DNA from: an uncultured Alphaproteobacteria bacterium
GTDB lineage: Bacteria > Pseudomonadota > Alphaproteobacteria > Caulobacterales > Caulobacteraceae
Reading direction: 5' to 3'
DNA length: 64,000 nucleotides
Assembly (NCBI GenBank): GCA_903860975.1
Contig: CAIOSI010000034.1
Coordinates: forward strand, 1 to 64,000
Positions within the stretch are counted from its first letter, which is position 1. Every line of letters begins with the position of its first letter. The notes below the pieces were generated by a model, which worked only from the letters and a program-made list of their open reading frames with translations, had not been told where the DNA came from and did no database searches. Shown one piece after another: positions 43,995-53,927 of the stretch. The position numbers were made by a program, and so were the translations under genes.

Positions 43995-45161
43995 TCAATC
44001 GGCGGGAAACGCCTCGAAATAGCGTTCGATCAGTCGTTCGTAGACCGCTTGGAGCTGCATGATCTCAGAGACGGGTGCGCGTTCGTCGACCTGATGCATG
44101 GTGGTTCCGACGAGGCCCAGCTCAATCACAGGGCAAAGTGTCCGGATGAAGCGTGCATCGGAGGTGCCGCCGCTCGTGGAGAGTTCCGGATCGCGGCCGA
44201 CGACGTCGCGGACCGCCGCGGCGACAACGTCGGTGAAGGGACCTGGTGCGGTCAGGAAGGCTTCGCCGCTGATCTGGGCGTCAACGCTGATGGAGCCAAT
44301 GAAATTCTCCGAAGCCCTCTCGGCCTCCGCCTCGATCCATCGCGCCAGGTCGGAGCCTGTGTGGCTTGGGTTGAAGCGAATGTTCAGCCGCGCCCGAGCG
44401 AGGGCTGGGATGACGTTGGTCGCCGTGTTGGGCACTTCGATCTGTGTGATCTCAAGGTTCGAAGGCTGGAATTCCGCAAAGCCGTGGTCCAGCACCCGCT
44501 CCTGAAGGCGCAAGAGAAACCGCAGGAGGACGGGCACGGGATTGGCCGCACGGTGGGGATAGGCAACGTGTCCCTGGATGCCGTGGACGGTGATCTCAGC
44601 ATTGATGGAACCTCGGCGACCGACCTTTATCATGTCGCCCAGGATCTCGCTGGAGCTGGGTTCTCCGACCACGCAGTGGCTGATCGTCTCCTCCTCGATC
44701 TCCAGAGCCTCCACGACCCTGCGCGTTCCGTGGGTCGCGATACCCTCTTCGTCACCGGTGATCAGGAAGGAGAGCGAGCCCTTGACCTGACCCGCCGCGA
44801 TGGCCTTGGCTGAGGCGGCGGCGAAAGCGGCAATTGCGGACTTCATGTCGACAGCGCCGCGTCCTATCAGGGTCCCGTTCACCACCTCGGCCTCAAAGGC
44901 ACCTTGCGTCCAGGCGGCGGGGTCGCCCACCGGGACAACGTCGGTATGGCCAGCGAAGCAGAGGTTAGGATAGGTGGTCCCGAAGCGGGCGTAGAGGTTT
45001 TCGATCTCGCCAAACTTCATCCTGCGGCAGGCAAAGCCCAGACCTTTGAGGGTCTCTTCAACGAGGTTCATCGCCCCCGCGTCCACAGGCGTGACCGACG
45101 GGCGCCGGATCAGCTCTTTCGTCAGATTGATCGCGTCGATCACGCTCGCCCCCACAGCCAT
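43995..45161 (-). CDS. dapE: Succinyl-diaminopimelate desuccinylase
   Basis: Releases L,L-diaminopimelate for lysine and peptidoglycan. ATG 45161 (MAVGASVIDAINLTKELIRR) matches the family start; longer frames overlap the divergent cupin gene. The 388-residue M20 enzyme has intact zinc ligands and base: H72 and D74 (FAGHTDVVP), D105 (GRGAVDMKS), E138-E139 (GDEEG), and the C-terminal TTMHQVDE histidine. It contrasts with the altered M20 homologue at 6451. Confidence 0.95.
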   Translation of the reverse strand: MAVGASVIDAINLTKELIRRPSVTPVDAGAMNLVEETLKGLGFACRRMKFGEIENLYARFGTTYPNLCFAGHTDVVPVGDPAAWTQGAFEAEVVNGTLIGRGAVDMKSAIAAFAAASAKAIAAGQVKGSLSFLITGDEEGIATHGTRRVVEALEIEEETISHCVVGEPSSSEILGDMIKVGRRGSINAEITVHGIQGHVAYPHRAANPVPVLLRFLLRLQERVLDHGFAEFQPSNLEITQIEVPNTATNVIPALARARLNIRFNPSHTGSDLARWIEAEAERASENFIGSISVDAQISGEAFLTAPGPFTDVVAAAVRDVVGRDPELSTSGGTSDARFIRTLCPVIELGLVGTTMHQVDERAPVSEIMQLQAVYERLIERYFEAFPAD

Positions 45162-45201
45162 CTTTGATAGGCTTTGTTTCCTCGTAGACCGGAACGGCTC
45201 C

Positions 45202-45684
45202 ATGCCCAAGATCGACATTGATGCGGCACCCACTCGCTTCGGGACTGGCTACCCGCCGCCCTATGACGCGCCATGCCTGGAACGACAGCGTTGGAAGCTG
45301 GGAGATGCGGCGGGCCTAACCCAGTTCGGGGTCAATCTGCATCGTCTGGCCCCTGGTGTCTGGTCGAGCCAGCGCCATTGGCACACGGCCGAGGACGAAT
45401 TCGTCTGGGTGGTTCGCGGCGAGGTGGTTCTGGTCACCGACGAGGGCGAGCAGGTTCTGCGGGCCGGTGATTGCGCGGGCTTCGCGGCCGGGGCACCCAA
45501 CGGCCATCACCTGCAGAATCGTTCCAACCACGAGGCTGTGCTGCTGGAGGTCGGGTCGAGGCGGCCGGATGAAGACGGGTGCAATTACCCGGACATCGAC
45601 TTGGTGCTCGATAGGGGCGCGACGCAGTATCGGCATCGCGATGGCCGTGCCTACGAGAACACGCAGACGGTGCGGAGTCGTTGA
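45202..45684 (+). CDS. Cupin-domain protein
   Basis: A 160-residue single-domain cupin starting at ATG 45202 (GGAA upstream). The metal-binding motif is WSSQRHWHTAEDEFVWVVRG (two His and a Glu). The second half has CAGFAAGAPNGHHLQNRSN. It may bind a small ligand or act as an isomerase or dioxygenase-like protein. The gene is divergent from dapE (40 bp) and convergent with dapD, breaking the dapD-dapE order. Confidence 0.9.
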   Translation: MPKIDIDAAPTRFGTGYPPPYDAPCLERQRWKLGDAAGLTQFGVNLHRLAPGVWSSQRHWHTAEDEFVWVVRGEVVLVTDEGEQVLRAGDCAGFAAGAPNGHHLQNRSNHEAVLLEVGSRRPDEDGCNYPDIDLVLDRGATQYRHRDGRAYENTQTVRSR

Positions 45685-45712
45685 ACGGCCCTCCACGCGG
45701 CGTGGAAATCGA

Positions 45713-46552
45713 TCAGTCCCTCAACAACTCATTGATGCTGGTTTTTGACCGCGTTCTTTCGTCCACCGTCTTCATGATGACCGCGCAGTAGGTTGATGGC
45801 ATGCCTTCGTGTGGGCTCGGTCGCGAACCGGACATCAGAACCGAATAGGGCGGCACTTCACCGGTGATCACTTCGCCCGTCTTGCGATCGATGATCGGCG
45901 TCGTCGACGTCAAGTAGACGCCCATGGAAAGAACAGATCCCTCGCGCACGATGACGCCCTCGGCGACTTCGGATCTCGCACCGATGAAACAGTTGTCTTC
46001 GATAATGGTGGGGTTGGCCTGCAAAGGCTCCAGGACGCCGCCGATGCCGGCACCGCCGGAGATATGGCAGTGCTTTCCGATCTGGGCGCACGAGCCAACG
46101 GTGGCCCAGCCGTCGACCATGGTCCCTTCATCGACGTAAGCGCCGATGTTGACCAAAGAGGGAAGCAGCACGACTCCCTTGGCAATATAGGAGCCCTTGC
46201 GGACCAGGCTGCCTGGCACAGCGCGGAAGCCCGCTGCCTCGAAGCGGGCGGCGTCCCAGCCGGTCGTCTTCATCGGCACCTTATCCCAATAGGGCCCGGG
46301 CGTGTCGGAATCGGTGAGTGCGTTGGGTGTCAAACGAAAGAAAAGCAGAATGGCCTGCTTGGCCCACTGGTTGGTGACCCACGATCCGTCAGCTTCGCGT
46401 TGGGCCACGCGCAAGGTCCCGGCGTCCAATCGCTCGAGGGTTTCCAACACCGCCTCGCGTACGGCGCCCCTTGTGGCGCGGCTGATTGCGTCGCGATCTT
46501 CCCAGGCGGTCTCTATAACGGTCTTCAGATCCGCATGCGTCAGAGGGCTCAT
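45713..46552 (-). CDS. dapD: Tetrahydrodipicolinate N-succinyltransferase
   Basis: Adds succinyl from succinyl-CoA in diaminopimelate synthesis. The 279-residue protein has the N-terminal helical domain and a left-handed beta-helix of hexapeptide repeats ([40 protein letters not shown]). C-terminal [14 protein letters not shown] is typical. Its ATG overlaps the stop of the HAD gene (TGATG), so it is the third gene of the argB-HAD-dapD operon. Confidence 0.96.
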   Translation of the reverse strand: MSPLTHADLKTVIETAWEDRDAISRATRGAVREAVLETLERLDAGTLRVAQREADGSWVTNQWAKQAILLFFRLTPNALTDSDTPGPYWDKVPMKTTGWDAARFEAAGFRAVPGSLVRKGSYIAKGVVLLPSLVNIGAYVDEGTMVDGWATVGSCAQIGKHCHISGGAGIGGVLEPLQANPTIIEDNCFIGARSEVAEGVIVREGSVLSMGVYLTSTTPIIDRKTGEVITGEVPPYSVLMSGSRPSPHEGMPSTYCAVIMKTVDERTRSKTSINELLRD

Positions 46553-47214
46553 CAGGGGGCTTTCTTCAGGCGGGCGTCGCTCAGGAAGGACGCAAGGTTG
46601 TTGGTTTTGTAGTCGATGAAGGGCGCTGTCGAGGCCGCCGCGTGTGGCCCAACCAGCACCGTCGTCATGCCGAGATCTGCGGCGGGCTTCAGATTTCGCT
46701 CGCTGTCCTCGAAGAAGACGGTGGTCTTCGGGGCGATCGCATGAGCGGCGTTCAGCTTCTCGAACGTGGCGATATTGGGCTTAGGCAAATAGTCGGCCGA
46801 GCCTATGTGGAAGACGTCTTCGAATAGATCCGCCAGCCCTAGGTGTTCCAAAACCCGTCGAGCGTGGACCTCGTCGGCGTTGGTGAAGATCAGCCGACGC
46901 CCGGGCAGGCGAGAGATCGCCGCCACGAGTTCTGCGTCCTGGGTCAGGGCCTCCAGCGACACGTCATGAAAGATGGCGTGGAATTCAGCCGGCTCGACCC
47001 CGTGATGTTCGACAAGGCCGCGCAGGGTTAGGCCATATTCGGCAAAGTAGGCCTTCTGGAGCTTGTAGGCCTCGTCATGCGCCAGACCTGCGACGCGTCC
47101 GACATAGGCCGTCATCCGCCGCTCGATCTCGCCCATGAAGCCAGACTCGACCCGATAGAGGGTGTTGTCCAGGTCGAATAACCAGGTGTCGACGTGCCTG
47201 AAGTCGGCGTTCAT
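46552..47214 (-). CDS. HAD-superfamily phosphatase, pyrimidine 5'-nucleotidase type
   Basis: A 220-residue HAD hydrolase with the nucleophile pair D14 and D16 ([10 protein letters not shown]), motif [16 protein letters not shown], the Lys in [13 protein letters not shown] and acidic motif [11 protein letters not shown]. It resembles the yeast SDT1/PHM8-like pyrimidine 5'-nucleotidases found widely in alphaproteobacteria. It overlaps argB upstream (ATGA) and dapD downstream (TGATG), so all three are translationally coupled. A housekeeping link with arginine/lysine synthesis is suggested only by position. Confidence 0.9.
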   Translation of the reverse strand: MNADFRHVDTWLFDLDNTLYRVESGFMGEIERRMTAYVGRVAGLAHDEAYKLQKAYFAEYGLTLRGLVEHHGVEPAEFHAIFHDVSLEALTQDAELVAAISRLPGRRLIFTNADEVHARRVLEHLGLADLFEDVFHIGSADYLPKPNIATFEKLNAAHAIAPKTTVFFEDSERNLKPAADLGMTTVLVGPHAAASTAPFIDYKTNNLASFLSDARLKKAP

Positions 47215-48125
47215 TCGCTGACGAGCGTGCCCGCCCCATGTTCTGTGAAGAGTTCGACCAGCATGGCATGGGGTCTGCGGCCGTCCAGGATGACCACCGC
47301 GCCAACGCCAGCCTCAACGGCGGCGATGCAGGTTTCAAGCTTCGGAATCATGCCCCCCGTCGCAACACCATCGGCGATGGCCAGCCTGGCCTCGGCCACG
47401 GTCATCTGACGGATCAGCTCCCCATTCTTGTCGAGGACCCCTGGCACGTCGGTGAGCAAAAGCATGCGCTTGGCGTTGAGCGCGCCGGCCAGCGCGCCAG
47501 CCACCGTGTCGGCGTTGATGTTATAGGTCTGGCCGTCGTCGGCGACGCCAATCGGGGCGATCACAGGGATGTAGTCCTCGTCAGCGTAGATCAGCGCCTC
47601 GATAAGCTTGGGATCGATCCGCGTGGGCTCGCCCACGAAGCCCAGGTCGACCTCCCTTTCGATGAGCGAGCCGGGGTCTTTCTTGGTGCGGGTGGCTTTC
47701 TGGACGGTGATGAGGCGTGCGTCCTTGCCGGATAGGCCCACGCCTCGGACGTCGGCCTCCCGACCGGCCAGCGTGATCCAGTTGGCGATTTCCTTGTTGA
47801 TTGCGCCGGAAAGCACCATCTCAGCCACTTCCATCGTCGCAGCATCGGTGACCCGCAGCCCATCGATGAAGGTCGACTTGACGCCTGCGCGTTCCAACAT
47901 TGCAGAGATCTGCGGCCCGCCGCCGTGCACGATCACAGGGTGCAGGCCCAGCATCTTCAAGAGCACAGCATCGGCCGCGAACTGCTTTGCGACCTCTTCC
48001 TCGCCCATGGCGTGACCGCCGTATTTGATGACCACGGTCGAACGGTCGTAGGTCTGGATATAGGGTAGGGCCTCGGCGAGCGTCTTGGCTGTCGCCCAGC
48101 CCTGGCCTTGATTGTCGTCAGTCAC
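47211..48125 (-). CDS. argB: Acetylglutamate kinase
   Basis: Second step of arginine synthesis. The 304-residue kinase begins with an N-terminal helix (residues 8-25) typical of arginine-sensitive forms. It then has [26 protein letters not shown] (substrate and ATP loops) and [20 protein letters not shown]. The C-terminal [20 protein letters not shown] is conserved. First gene of the argB-HAD-dapD operon; divergent from the secreted amidohydrolase. Confidence 0.96.
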   Translation of the reverse strand: MTDDNQGQGWATAKTLAEALPYIQTYDRSTVVIKYGGHAMGEEEVAKQFAADAVLLKMLGLHPVIVHGGGPQISAMLERAGVKSTFIDGLRVTDAATMEVAEMVLSGAINKEIANWITLAGREADVRGVGLSGKDARLITVQKATRTKKDPGSLIEREVDLGFVGEPTRIDPKLIEALIYADEDYIPVIAPIGVADDGQTYNINADTVAGALAGALNAKRMLLLTDVPGVLDKNGELIRQMTVAEARLAIADGVATGGMIPKLETCIAAVEAGVGAVVILDGRRPHAMLVELFTEHGAGTLVSE

Positions 48126-48242
48126 GGGCGGCGCCTGAGCTCTCGTAAGTACGGAGCGCTCCGATAGCGGACAGCTGAGCTCCTGTCACCTTTAGGCGGT
48201 CATGCTAAGCCTGCTGACAAGCTTCAGATTGGGGGATTGGGC

Positions 48243-49514
48243 ATGCGGATTTCGTGGGTTGTCTCAGCAGCGTTGGTTGCTTGGGCCTTTGCCGCCGGGG
48301 CGGAGGCAAAAACCGTGGCCGTGAGCGCAGAGCGGCTGCTGGACGTGGCAACCGGAAAATATCTGGAAAAGCCGCTGATTTTGATCGTCGATGGCCGGAT
48401 CAAGTCGGTCGGGCATCAGACAGACAAGTTGCCTGCGGGTGCCTGGAAGGTAGACCTGCCGGGGGTAACGCTGCTGCCTGGCCTGATCGATATGCACGTT
48501 CACTTGACGTCCTCGCCACTTTTCGGCGGCTACAACCGGCTGCAGTACACTGACAGCTTCTGGCCGATCCTGGGGACGACCCACGCCAAAGCCACCGTCG
48601 AGGCGGGCTTCACGACCGTGCGGAACGTGGGGTCCAAGGACTTCGAGGACTTGGGCTTGCGCCAGGCGATAGACGGCGGCTTCATCGAGGGGCCACGGAT
48701 GATCACCGCGACCGATGCCATTGGCTCGACGGGTGGTCATTGCGACTCAACCTTCTTCCCTCCCTCCATGAAGCAGAAGGGCGATGCGGTCATTGATAGC
48801 CCAGACGAGGGCCGAAAGATGGTTCGCCAGCTGCACAAGTACGGCGCCCAAGTGATCAAGATCTGCGCCACCGGCGGGGTCTTCAGTCACGGTGACACAC
48901 CCGGCGCTCAGCAGCTGACGCTGGATGAGATCAAGGCCATCGTCGATGAAGCTCACGCGACAGGCATGCGCGTTGCCGCCCACGCCCACGGCGCATCCGG
49001 CATCAAGGCGGCGATCTTAGGCGGGGTTGATACGATCGAACACGCAAGCCTTGTGGACGAGGAGGGCATCCAGCTCGCCATCCAGCACGGCACCTACTTC
49101 GGCATGGACATCTACAATACCGACTACACCCAGACCGAGGGCAAGAAGAACGGCGTCTTGGAAGAAAACCTGCAGAAGGACCGCGATATCGGGGACATCC
49201 AGCGAGAGAATTTTCGCAAGGCGCTTAAGGCGGGTGTGAAGATGATTTTCTCGTCTGACGCTGGGGTCTACCCGCACGGGACCAACGCCAAGCAGTTTGC
49301 GACCATGGTCCGCTACGGTGCCACGCCGCTGCAGGCGATCCAGACGGCGACCCTAACAGCGGCCGAGGCGCTGGATCGCGCCAAAGACGTTGGCCAAGTG
49401 ACGCCCGGGCGTTTCGGCGACCTTGTCGGCGTCAGCGGAGATCCGCTCAAAGACGTGACGGTTCTGGAACACCCCGTCTTCGTGATGAAGGGTGGGGATA
49501 TCGTGAAGCACTAG
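48243..49514 (+). CDS. Exported metal-dependent amidohydrolase (imidazolonepropionase/prolidase-like)
   Basis: ATG 48243 follows GGGGGA. The 423-residue product has a signal peptide (MRISWVVSAALVAWAFAAGA) and an amidohydrolase TIM barrel. Metal residues are visible: DMHVHL, K in QVIKICATGGV, HAHG, EHASLVDEE and SSDAGVYPHG. The C-terminal VTPGRFGDLVGVSGDPLKDV closes the beta-sandwich. Secreted members of this group hydrolyse dipeptides such as Xaa-Pro or Xaa-Arg, or mycotoxins; the substrate is open. Confidence 0.92.
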   Translation: MRISWVVSAALVAWAFAAGAEAKTVAVSAERLLDVATGKYLEKPLILIVDGRIKSVGHQTDKLPAGAWKVDLPGVTLLPGLIDMHVHLTSSPLFGGYNRLQYTDSFWPILGTTHAKATVEAGFTTVRNVGSKDFEDLGLRQAIDGGFIEGPRMITATDAIGSTGGHCDSTFFPPSMKQKGDAVIDSPDEGRKMVRQLHKYGAQVIKICATGGVFSHGDTPGAQQLTLDEIKAIVDEAHATGMRVAAHAHGASGIKAAILGGVDTIEHASLVDEEGIQLAIQHGTYFGMDIYNTDYTQTEGKKNGVLEENLQKDRDIGDIQRENFRKALKAGVKMIFSSDAGVYPHGTNAKQFATMVRYGATPLQAIQTATLTAAEALDRAKDVGQVTPGRFGDLVGVSGDPLKDVTVLEHPVFVMKGGDIVKH

Positions 49515-49561
49515 GGCCTCACGCGCTGGCGAGGTCTTGGCACAATCGCCCGACGGCAAGT

Positions 49562-50704
49562 CTAAATCGAGCGCGCCACAACTTCCTTCATAATCTCGCT
49601 CGTCCCACCGTAGATGCGCTGCACCCGGGCGTCACGCCAGAGCCTGGCGATAGGGTATTCGTTCATATAGCCGGCACCGCCGTGCAGCTGTAGGGCCGCG
49701 TCGCAGACTTCCCATTGCAGTTCTGTATGGAACAGCTTCGCAGCAGAGGCTTCGGCGGCCGTCAGCTTCTTTTCCAAGTGCCGCGCCATACACCAGTCGA
49801 TATGCGCCCAGCCGGCTTGCAGCTTGGCTTTCAAGGCGCCCAGCGTAAAGCGGGTGTTCTGGAAGTCGAAGATGGTCTGCTTGAAGGCCTTGCGGTCCTT
49901 GGTGAACTTCACCGCCTCGTCGAAGGCGCGCTGGGCGCCGGCTTGGCCTGCGATGGCGATTTGCAGGCGCTCCTGCGGCAGCTGACTCATCAGATAGGCG
50001 AAACCCATGCCCTCTTGGCCAAGGCAGTTGGTGATCGGCACGCGGACATCTTCGAAAAACAGCTCCGAGGTGTCGGCGGAATTCTGACCGACCTTGTTTA
50101 GGTTGCGGCCGCGCTTGAAACCGGCCCGGTCACCTTCCACCAGGATCAGCGAAATCCCCTTCGAGCCCTGGGTCGGGTCGGTCTTGGCGATGACGACGAT
50201 CAGGTCGGCGCTCTGGCCGTTCGTGATGTAGGTCTTGGAGCCAGAGACCACATAGTGGTTGCCGTCGCGCACCGCGGTTGTCCGCACACCCTGCAGGTCC
50301 GATCCCGCGCCCGGTTCGGTCATAGCGATGGCGGTAATTACCTCGCCCGACACCATGCCAGGCAGCCAGCGCTGCTTCTGCTCTTCAGAGCCGTAGTTGA
50401 TGATATAATCGACGACGATGTCGGACTGCAGCGTGATGCCCGCGCTTGAGCCGGCATAGGAGAGCTCTTCGCCGATAACGGCGTTGTAGCGGTAGTCTGC
50501 ACCAAGGCCGCCATAGGCCTCCGGAACCTGCGGGCAGAGCAGACCCGCCTCCCCCGCCGCCAGCCAGAATTTTCGGTCAACGACGCCTTCCTCTTCCCAG
50601 CGGTCGAGGTGAGGGATCAGCGCCTTATCGTAGAACTTGCGAACCTGGTCGCGGAAAAGGTTGAGGTCGGCATCATATACGGTGCGGGTGTCTGTCTGGA
50701 GCAT
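49562..50704 (-). CDS. Acyl-CoA dehydrogenase
   Basis: A 380-residue FAD enzyme. It has YGGLGADYRYNAVIGEELSY, the FAD loop AMTEPGAGSDLQGV and RKAFKQTIFDFQNTRFTLG. The catalytic Glu of medium-chain enzymes (in YEGT) is Gly here (IYGGTSEIMKEV). A Glu at 245 (QLPQERLQIAIAG) occupies the position used by isovaleryl- and long-chain-type enzymes, so those are closer relatives. Substrate chain unknown. It lies 33 bp after engB on the same strand. Confidence 0.93.
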   Translation of the reverse strand: MLQTDTRTVYDADLNLFRDQVRKFYDKALIPHLDRWEEEGVVDRKFWLAAGEAGLLCPQVPEAYGGLGADYRYNAVIGEELSYAGSSAGITLQSDIVVDYIINYGSEEQKQRWLPGMVSGEVITAIAMTEPGAGSDLQGVRTTAVRDGNHYVVSGSKTYITNGQSADLIVVIAKTDPTQGSKGISLILVEGDRAGFKRGRNLNKVGQNSADTSELFFEDVRVPITNCLGQEGMGFAYLMSQLPQERLQIAIAGQAGAQRAFDEAVKFTKDRKAFKQTIFDFQNTRFTLGALKAKLQAGWAHIDWCMARHLEKKLTAAEASAAKLFHTELQWEVCDAALQLHGGAGYMNEYPIARLWRDARVQRIYGGTSEIMKEVVARSI

Positions 50705-50737
50705 GCCAACGTCATAGCCGCATGACCGTGGGTCCGG

Positions 50738-51379
50738 CTAGATGGCGCAGGCCGCAACGATCTCGGCGCGGAGTTCGGGGATGCCCCAGCCTTTTTCGGC
50801 AGAGGTCGCCAGGACGCGTGGGAACGCCGCTGGTCGCTTGGCGATGGCCTGGAGTGTCCTGGCTGTGACGGCCGCGACCTCGGAAGTCTTCAACTTGTCG
50901 GACTTGGTGAGCACAATCTGATAGGAGACGGCTGCGATATCGAAGGTATCGAGGGCTTCCTTGTCCACATCCTTCAGGCCGTGGCGGGCGTCGATCAACA
51001 GGTAGGCGCGCTTCAGGTTCGGGCGGCCGCGGAGGTAGTCGCGGCCAAGGTTTTGGAACTTCTTGACGTCGCCGCGAGAGGCGCGGGCGAAGCCGTATCC
51101 GGGCAGGTCGACGAGACGCAGTTTCTCATCGGCGACAAAGAAGTTCACCTCTCGGGTACGCCCTGGCGAGTTGGACGCGCGCGCCAGGTGCAAGCGGCCT
51201 GCAACGGCGTTGATCAGCGTCGACTTGCCGACGTTGGAGCGACCCGCGAAGGCGACCTCCGGCAGGTCGGCGGGCGGCAGGCCGGCGATTTGCACCGCGC
51301 CCATCATGAACGACACCTCGTGGGCGAAGAGCACGCGCGCGGCCTCTAACGCGTCCGCAGTGAAGGTTTCATCCGTCAC
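50738..51379 (-). CDS. engB: Ribosome biogenesis GTP-binding protein YsxC/EngB
   Basis: A 213-residue GTPase needed for large-subunit assembly. G1 is [15 protein letters not shown] (46-60), G3 [10 protein letters not shown]4 LTKSDKL and G5 ATSAEKGWG. An N-terminal extension of about 25 residues precedes the domain, as in alphaproteobacteria. Its ATG overlaps the yidC stop (ATGA), giving a coupled rpmH-rnpA-yidC-engB order. Confidence 0.95.
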   Translation of the reverse strand: MTDETFTADALEAARVLFAHEVSFMMGAVQIAGLPPADLPEVAFAGRSNVGKSTLINAVAGRLHLARASNSPGRTREVNFFVADEKLRLVDLPGYGFARASRGDVKKFQNLGRDYLRGRPNLKRAYLLIDARHGLKDVDKEALDTFDIAAVSYQIVLTKSDKLKTSEVAAVTARTLQAIAKRPAAFPRVLATSAEKGWGIPELRAEIVAACAI

Positions 51380-53157
51380 CCGGGCGACGCCTTGCCAGTC
51401 AGGCGGGCCAGGGTTCGATCGATTGGGTTGTCGACCTTGAAGCGCCGCATCATCACGTACTGCTGGAGGGTGGTGAGCACGTTGGACCAGGTCCAGTAGA
51501 TCAACAGGCCTACCGCGAAGGGGGCCATGATGAACATGAACATCAGCGGCATCAGCTGAAAGATCCGCTGCTGAGCGGGATCACCGGCCGGCGGACTCAT
51601 CGACGTCGTCAGGAACATCGTGAAGCCGTAGAGCAAGGGCAGGATGCCCAGGTGCAGGGGGCCATCGAGATAGGTCCCGATCAGCGGCAAATGCGCGGGG
51701 TTCCAGGGGATCAGGCCGAACAAATTCCAGATCGTGGTCGGATCGCGCGCCGAAAGGTCGGTGAACGCCAGGAAGGGCGCATGGCGCATCTCAATGGTCA
51801 CGGAGAGCACCTTGTAGAGCGAAAAGAAGACGGGGATCTGCAACAAGATCGGGAGGCAGCCAGCCAACGGATTGACCTTTTCCCTCTGGTAGAGGGCCAT
51901 GATCTCCTGCTGCTGCTTTGCCGGATCTTCCTTGAAGCGCTTGCGAATCTCCTCCTGCATCGGCTGCAGCTTCTTCATCTTTGTCATCGACTCGTATTGC
52001 TTGTTGGCGATCGGGAAGAAAGCCAGGCGCACACAGACGGTGAGCAGCAGGATGGCGATGCCGAAGGTGCCCACGTGGGCGAAAATAAACTCCAGGAAGA
52101 TAAAGATCGGTCGAGTGAGGAACCAGAACATGCCCCAGTCGACGGCGTCGTCGAAATGCGAGATCCCCAGGCTCTTCTCGTAACCCTGCAAAAGCGGAAC
52201 GGTCTTGGCGCCGACGAAGACATGCTGGGTTGTGCTGATCTGCTGGGCAGGCCCGATCGTGCGCGCAGCGCCGGTATAGTTGGCCTCGTAGACATCAAGT
52301 GGGCCAGATTTCGCATCGCGGAAGACGGCGTGCACGGGCTCTGCAGCGTTGGGGATGAGCGCGGCCAGCCAGTACTTGTCGGTGATCCCTGTCCAGGCCG
52401 CCGCGGAGTTGAATTCCTGAGCGGCTGAAGCTTTGGAGAGGTCTTTATATTTGAAAGCCCGGACGCGGCCGTCCAAGTAACCCACCGAACCCTCGTGTAC
52501 GACGCCGGATTTTCCAATATCGGCCGGCACGCCCTGGCGCTGGATGGAGCCATAGGGCGCCAGCGTCACCGGCGTGGTGCCAGTGTTGGCCACCGTATCG
52601 GTGAGGGTGAACATGTAGTGCTCATCCACCTCCACCTTGCGGGTAAAGGTAAGGCCCTGGCCGTTGGCGTAAGTCAGCACAATCGGTTGGCTGGGTGCGA
52701 GCGCTGTGCCTTGTGCCAAGGTCCAGACGGTGGTCGGGCCGGGCAGGCCGGCCACGTTTTGACCGACCCAGCCGATATCGACGAACCAGGGGAAGGCTGT
52801 TCCCTCAGGGCGCAGCATCTCCACCGGGGGCGAACCCTTGTCTGTTGTCTGAGGGTATTGGGTGAGGAAAAGATCATCGAGGCGCGCGCCGCGCAGCGAG
52901 ATCGAGCCCTTCAGCGCCGGCGACGCCACCGGCACACGCGGGCTGGCGGCCAGCGCGGCGGCTCGGGTGACTGCGGGGGGCGCGTTCAACGCCGGCGCGC
53001 CGGGAGCCAAGGTTTGCGCTGCCGCAGGCGGGTGCAGCCTGCGCTCCTGCTCCAGCCGCTTCTGCTGCGGCTCCAGGAAGAGCGTGTTGTAAAGAACAAA
53101 GAGCACGAGCGCGCACGCAAGGAAGATAATCGTGTTGCGGCTTGAATCGTCTTGCAT
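51376..53157 (-). CDS. yidC: Membrane protein insertase YidC
   Basis: A 593-residue inner-membrane insertase. It has an N-terminal anchor (residues 8-26), an Ala/Pro-rich stretch, a large periplasmic beta domain (about 70-340) and a C-terminal five-helix core. The core shows [20 protein letters not shown] with the groove Arg, a cytoplasmic coiled hairpin ([20 protein letters not shown]), [20 protein letters not shown] and a final [20 protein letters not shown]. It inserts respiratory and other membrane proteins with or without Sec. It follows rnpA by 33 bp, with no yidD between. Confidence 0.96.
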   Translation of the reverse strand: MQDDSSRNTIIFLACALVLFVLYNTLFLEPQQKRLEQERRLHPPAAAQTLAPGAPALNAPPAVTRAAALAASPRVPVASPALKGSISLRGARLDDLFLTQYPQTTDKGSPPVEMLRPEGTAFPWFVDIGWVGQNVAGLPGPTTVWTLAQGTALAPSQPIVLTYANGQGLTFTRKVEVDEHYMFTLTDTVANTGTTPVTLAPYGSIQRQGVPADIGKSGVVHEGSVGYLDGRVRAFKYKDLSKASAAQEFNSAAAWTGITDKYWLAALIPNAAEPVHAVFRDAKSGPLDVYEANYTGAARTIGPAQQISTTQHVFVGAKTVPLLQGYEKSLGISHFDDAVDWGMFWFLTRPIFIFLEFIFAHVGTFGIAILLLTVCVRLAFFPIANKQYESMTKMKKLQPMQEEIRKRFKEDPAKQQQEIMALYQREKVNPLAGCLPILLQIPVFFSLYKVLSVTIEMRHAPFLAFTDLSARDPTTIWNLFGLIPWNPAHLPLIGTYLDGPLHLGILPLLYGFTMFLTTSMSPPAGDPAQQRIFQLMPLMFMFIMAPFAVGLLIYWTWSNVLTTLQQYVMMRRFKVDNPIDRTLARLTGKASPG

Positions 53158-53190
53158 GGAGTGGACGCGGTCCGGCTAAAAGAAAGGCCC

Positions 53191-53556
53191 TTAGGACGCA
53201 GGGCGGTCGCGGTCGGCGGCGAGCCTTATCAGCGCGCTTTTCACATCGTCAAGCAAACGCAGCCATGGGCGCGACGTCACACCGCCTCTGGCGATCAAAA
53301 CATAGTCAAAACCTGGGGTGCCGTGGGCAGGAAGCAAGAGGCGGGCCGCTTCGCGCAGACGGCGCTTGGCGCGATTGCGTTCGACAGCCCCACCGATCCT
53401 TTTAGTGGCGGTGAACCCGGCGCGGACCATGGCTTCATCGTCGCGAGGACGGGCCTGAATCAGTACCGCGCCTCGCGCACAATATGCAGCCTTGGCGCAG
53501 GCCAAGAAATCTGGGCGCTTCCGAAGACGTTCGATTTTAAATAGGGCATCGGTCAC
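53191..53556 (-). CDS. rnpA: Ribonuclease P protein component
   Basis: Assists the RNase P RNA in tRNA 5' processing. The 121-residue basic protein has the signature VERNRAKRRLREAARLLLP and the N-terminal RLRKRPDFLACAKA segment. It lies 26 bp downstream of rpmH. The start at ATG 53556 is consistent with family length. Confidence 0.94.
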   Translation of the reverse strand: MTDALFKIERLRKRPDFLACAKAAYCARGAVLIQARPRDDEAMVRAGFTATKRIGGAVERNRAKRRLREAARLLLPAHGTPGFDYVLIARGGVTSRPWLRLLDDVKSALIRLAADRDRPAS

Positions 53557-53582
53557 ACCGACACCTTAGCGCAAGCCGAAGA

Positions 53583-53717
53583 TCAGGCGCTCAGACGCTT
53601 GCGACCCTTGGCGCGGCGGCGGGCAAGCACCTTTTGTCCGTTCTTCGTGGACATGCGCAGGCGGAAGCCGTGGCGACGGGCGCGGACGAGACGGGAAGGC
53701 TGAAAAGTCCGCTTCAC
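53583..53717 (-). CDS. rpmH: 50S ribosomal protein L34
   Basis: A 44-residue highly basic protein with the L34 signature: it starts [20 protein letters not shown], continues [18 protein letters not shown] and ends RKRLSA. The start is GTG (53715-53717) with GGAG six bases upstream. Length is exactly typical. First gene of the rpmH-rnpA-yidC-engB run. dnaA or an origin, which adjoin rpmH in many bacteria, are not present upstream. Confidence 0.97.
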   Translation of the reverse strand: MKRTFQPSRLVRARRHGFRLRMSTKNGQKVLARRRAKGRKRLSA

Positions 53718-53927
53718 GGAAGGCTCCGGGGTCGAAAATCGAACGGCGGTGGATAGTGGAAGGGTGAAGACGTGTCAACCGTTTGACCCTTATTAGCCCG
53801 TCATCGTGCGTTCCGGTTTTGCGCAGCGAAGGCTCCAACCCCGAAAGGCTATCGATCTGAGCGACCGCGCAGAGCGGTGTTTTCGCAAACCTCGGACAAA
53901 CGCCACGTTCTTTCCAGGTCGTAGCGC

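Noticed and set aside
51652-52428. Plus-strand open frame of 258 codons opposite yidC
   Set aside because: Antisense to well-conserved YidC core motifs; no start signal or protein-like pattern.
53718-53927. Possible replication origin or dnaA region upstream of rpmH
   Set aside because: No DnaA-box cluster or AT-rich unwinding element is visible, and the upstream gene is an unrelated oxidoreductase.
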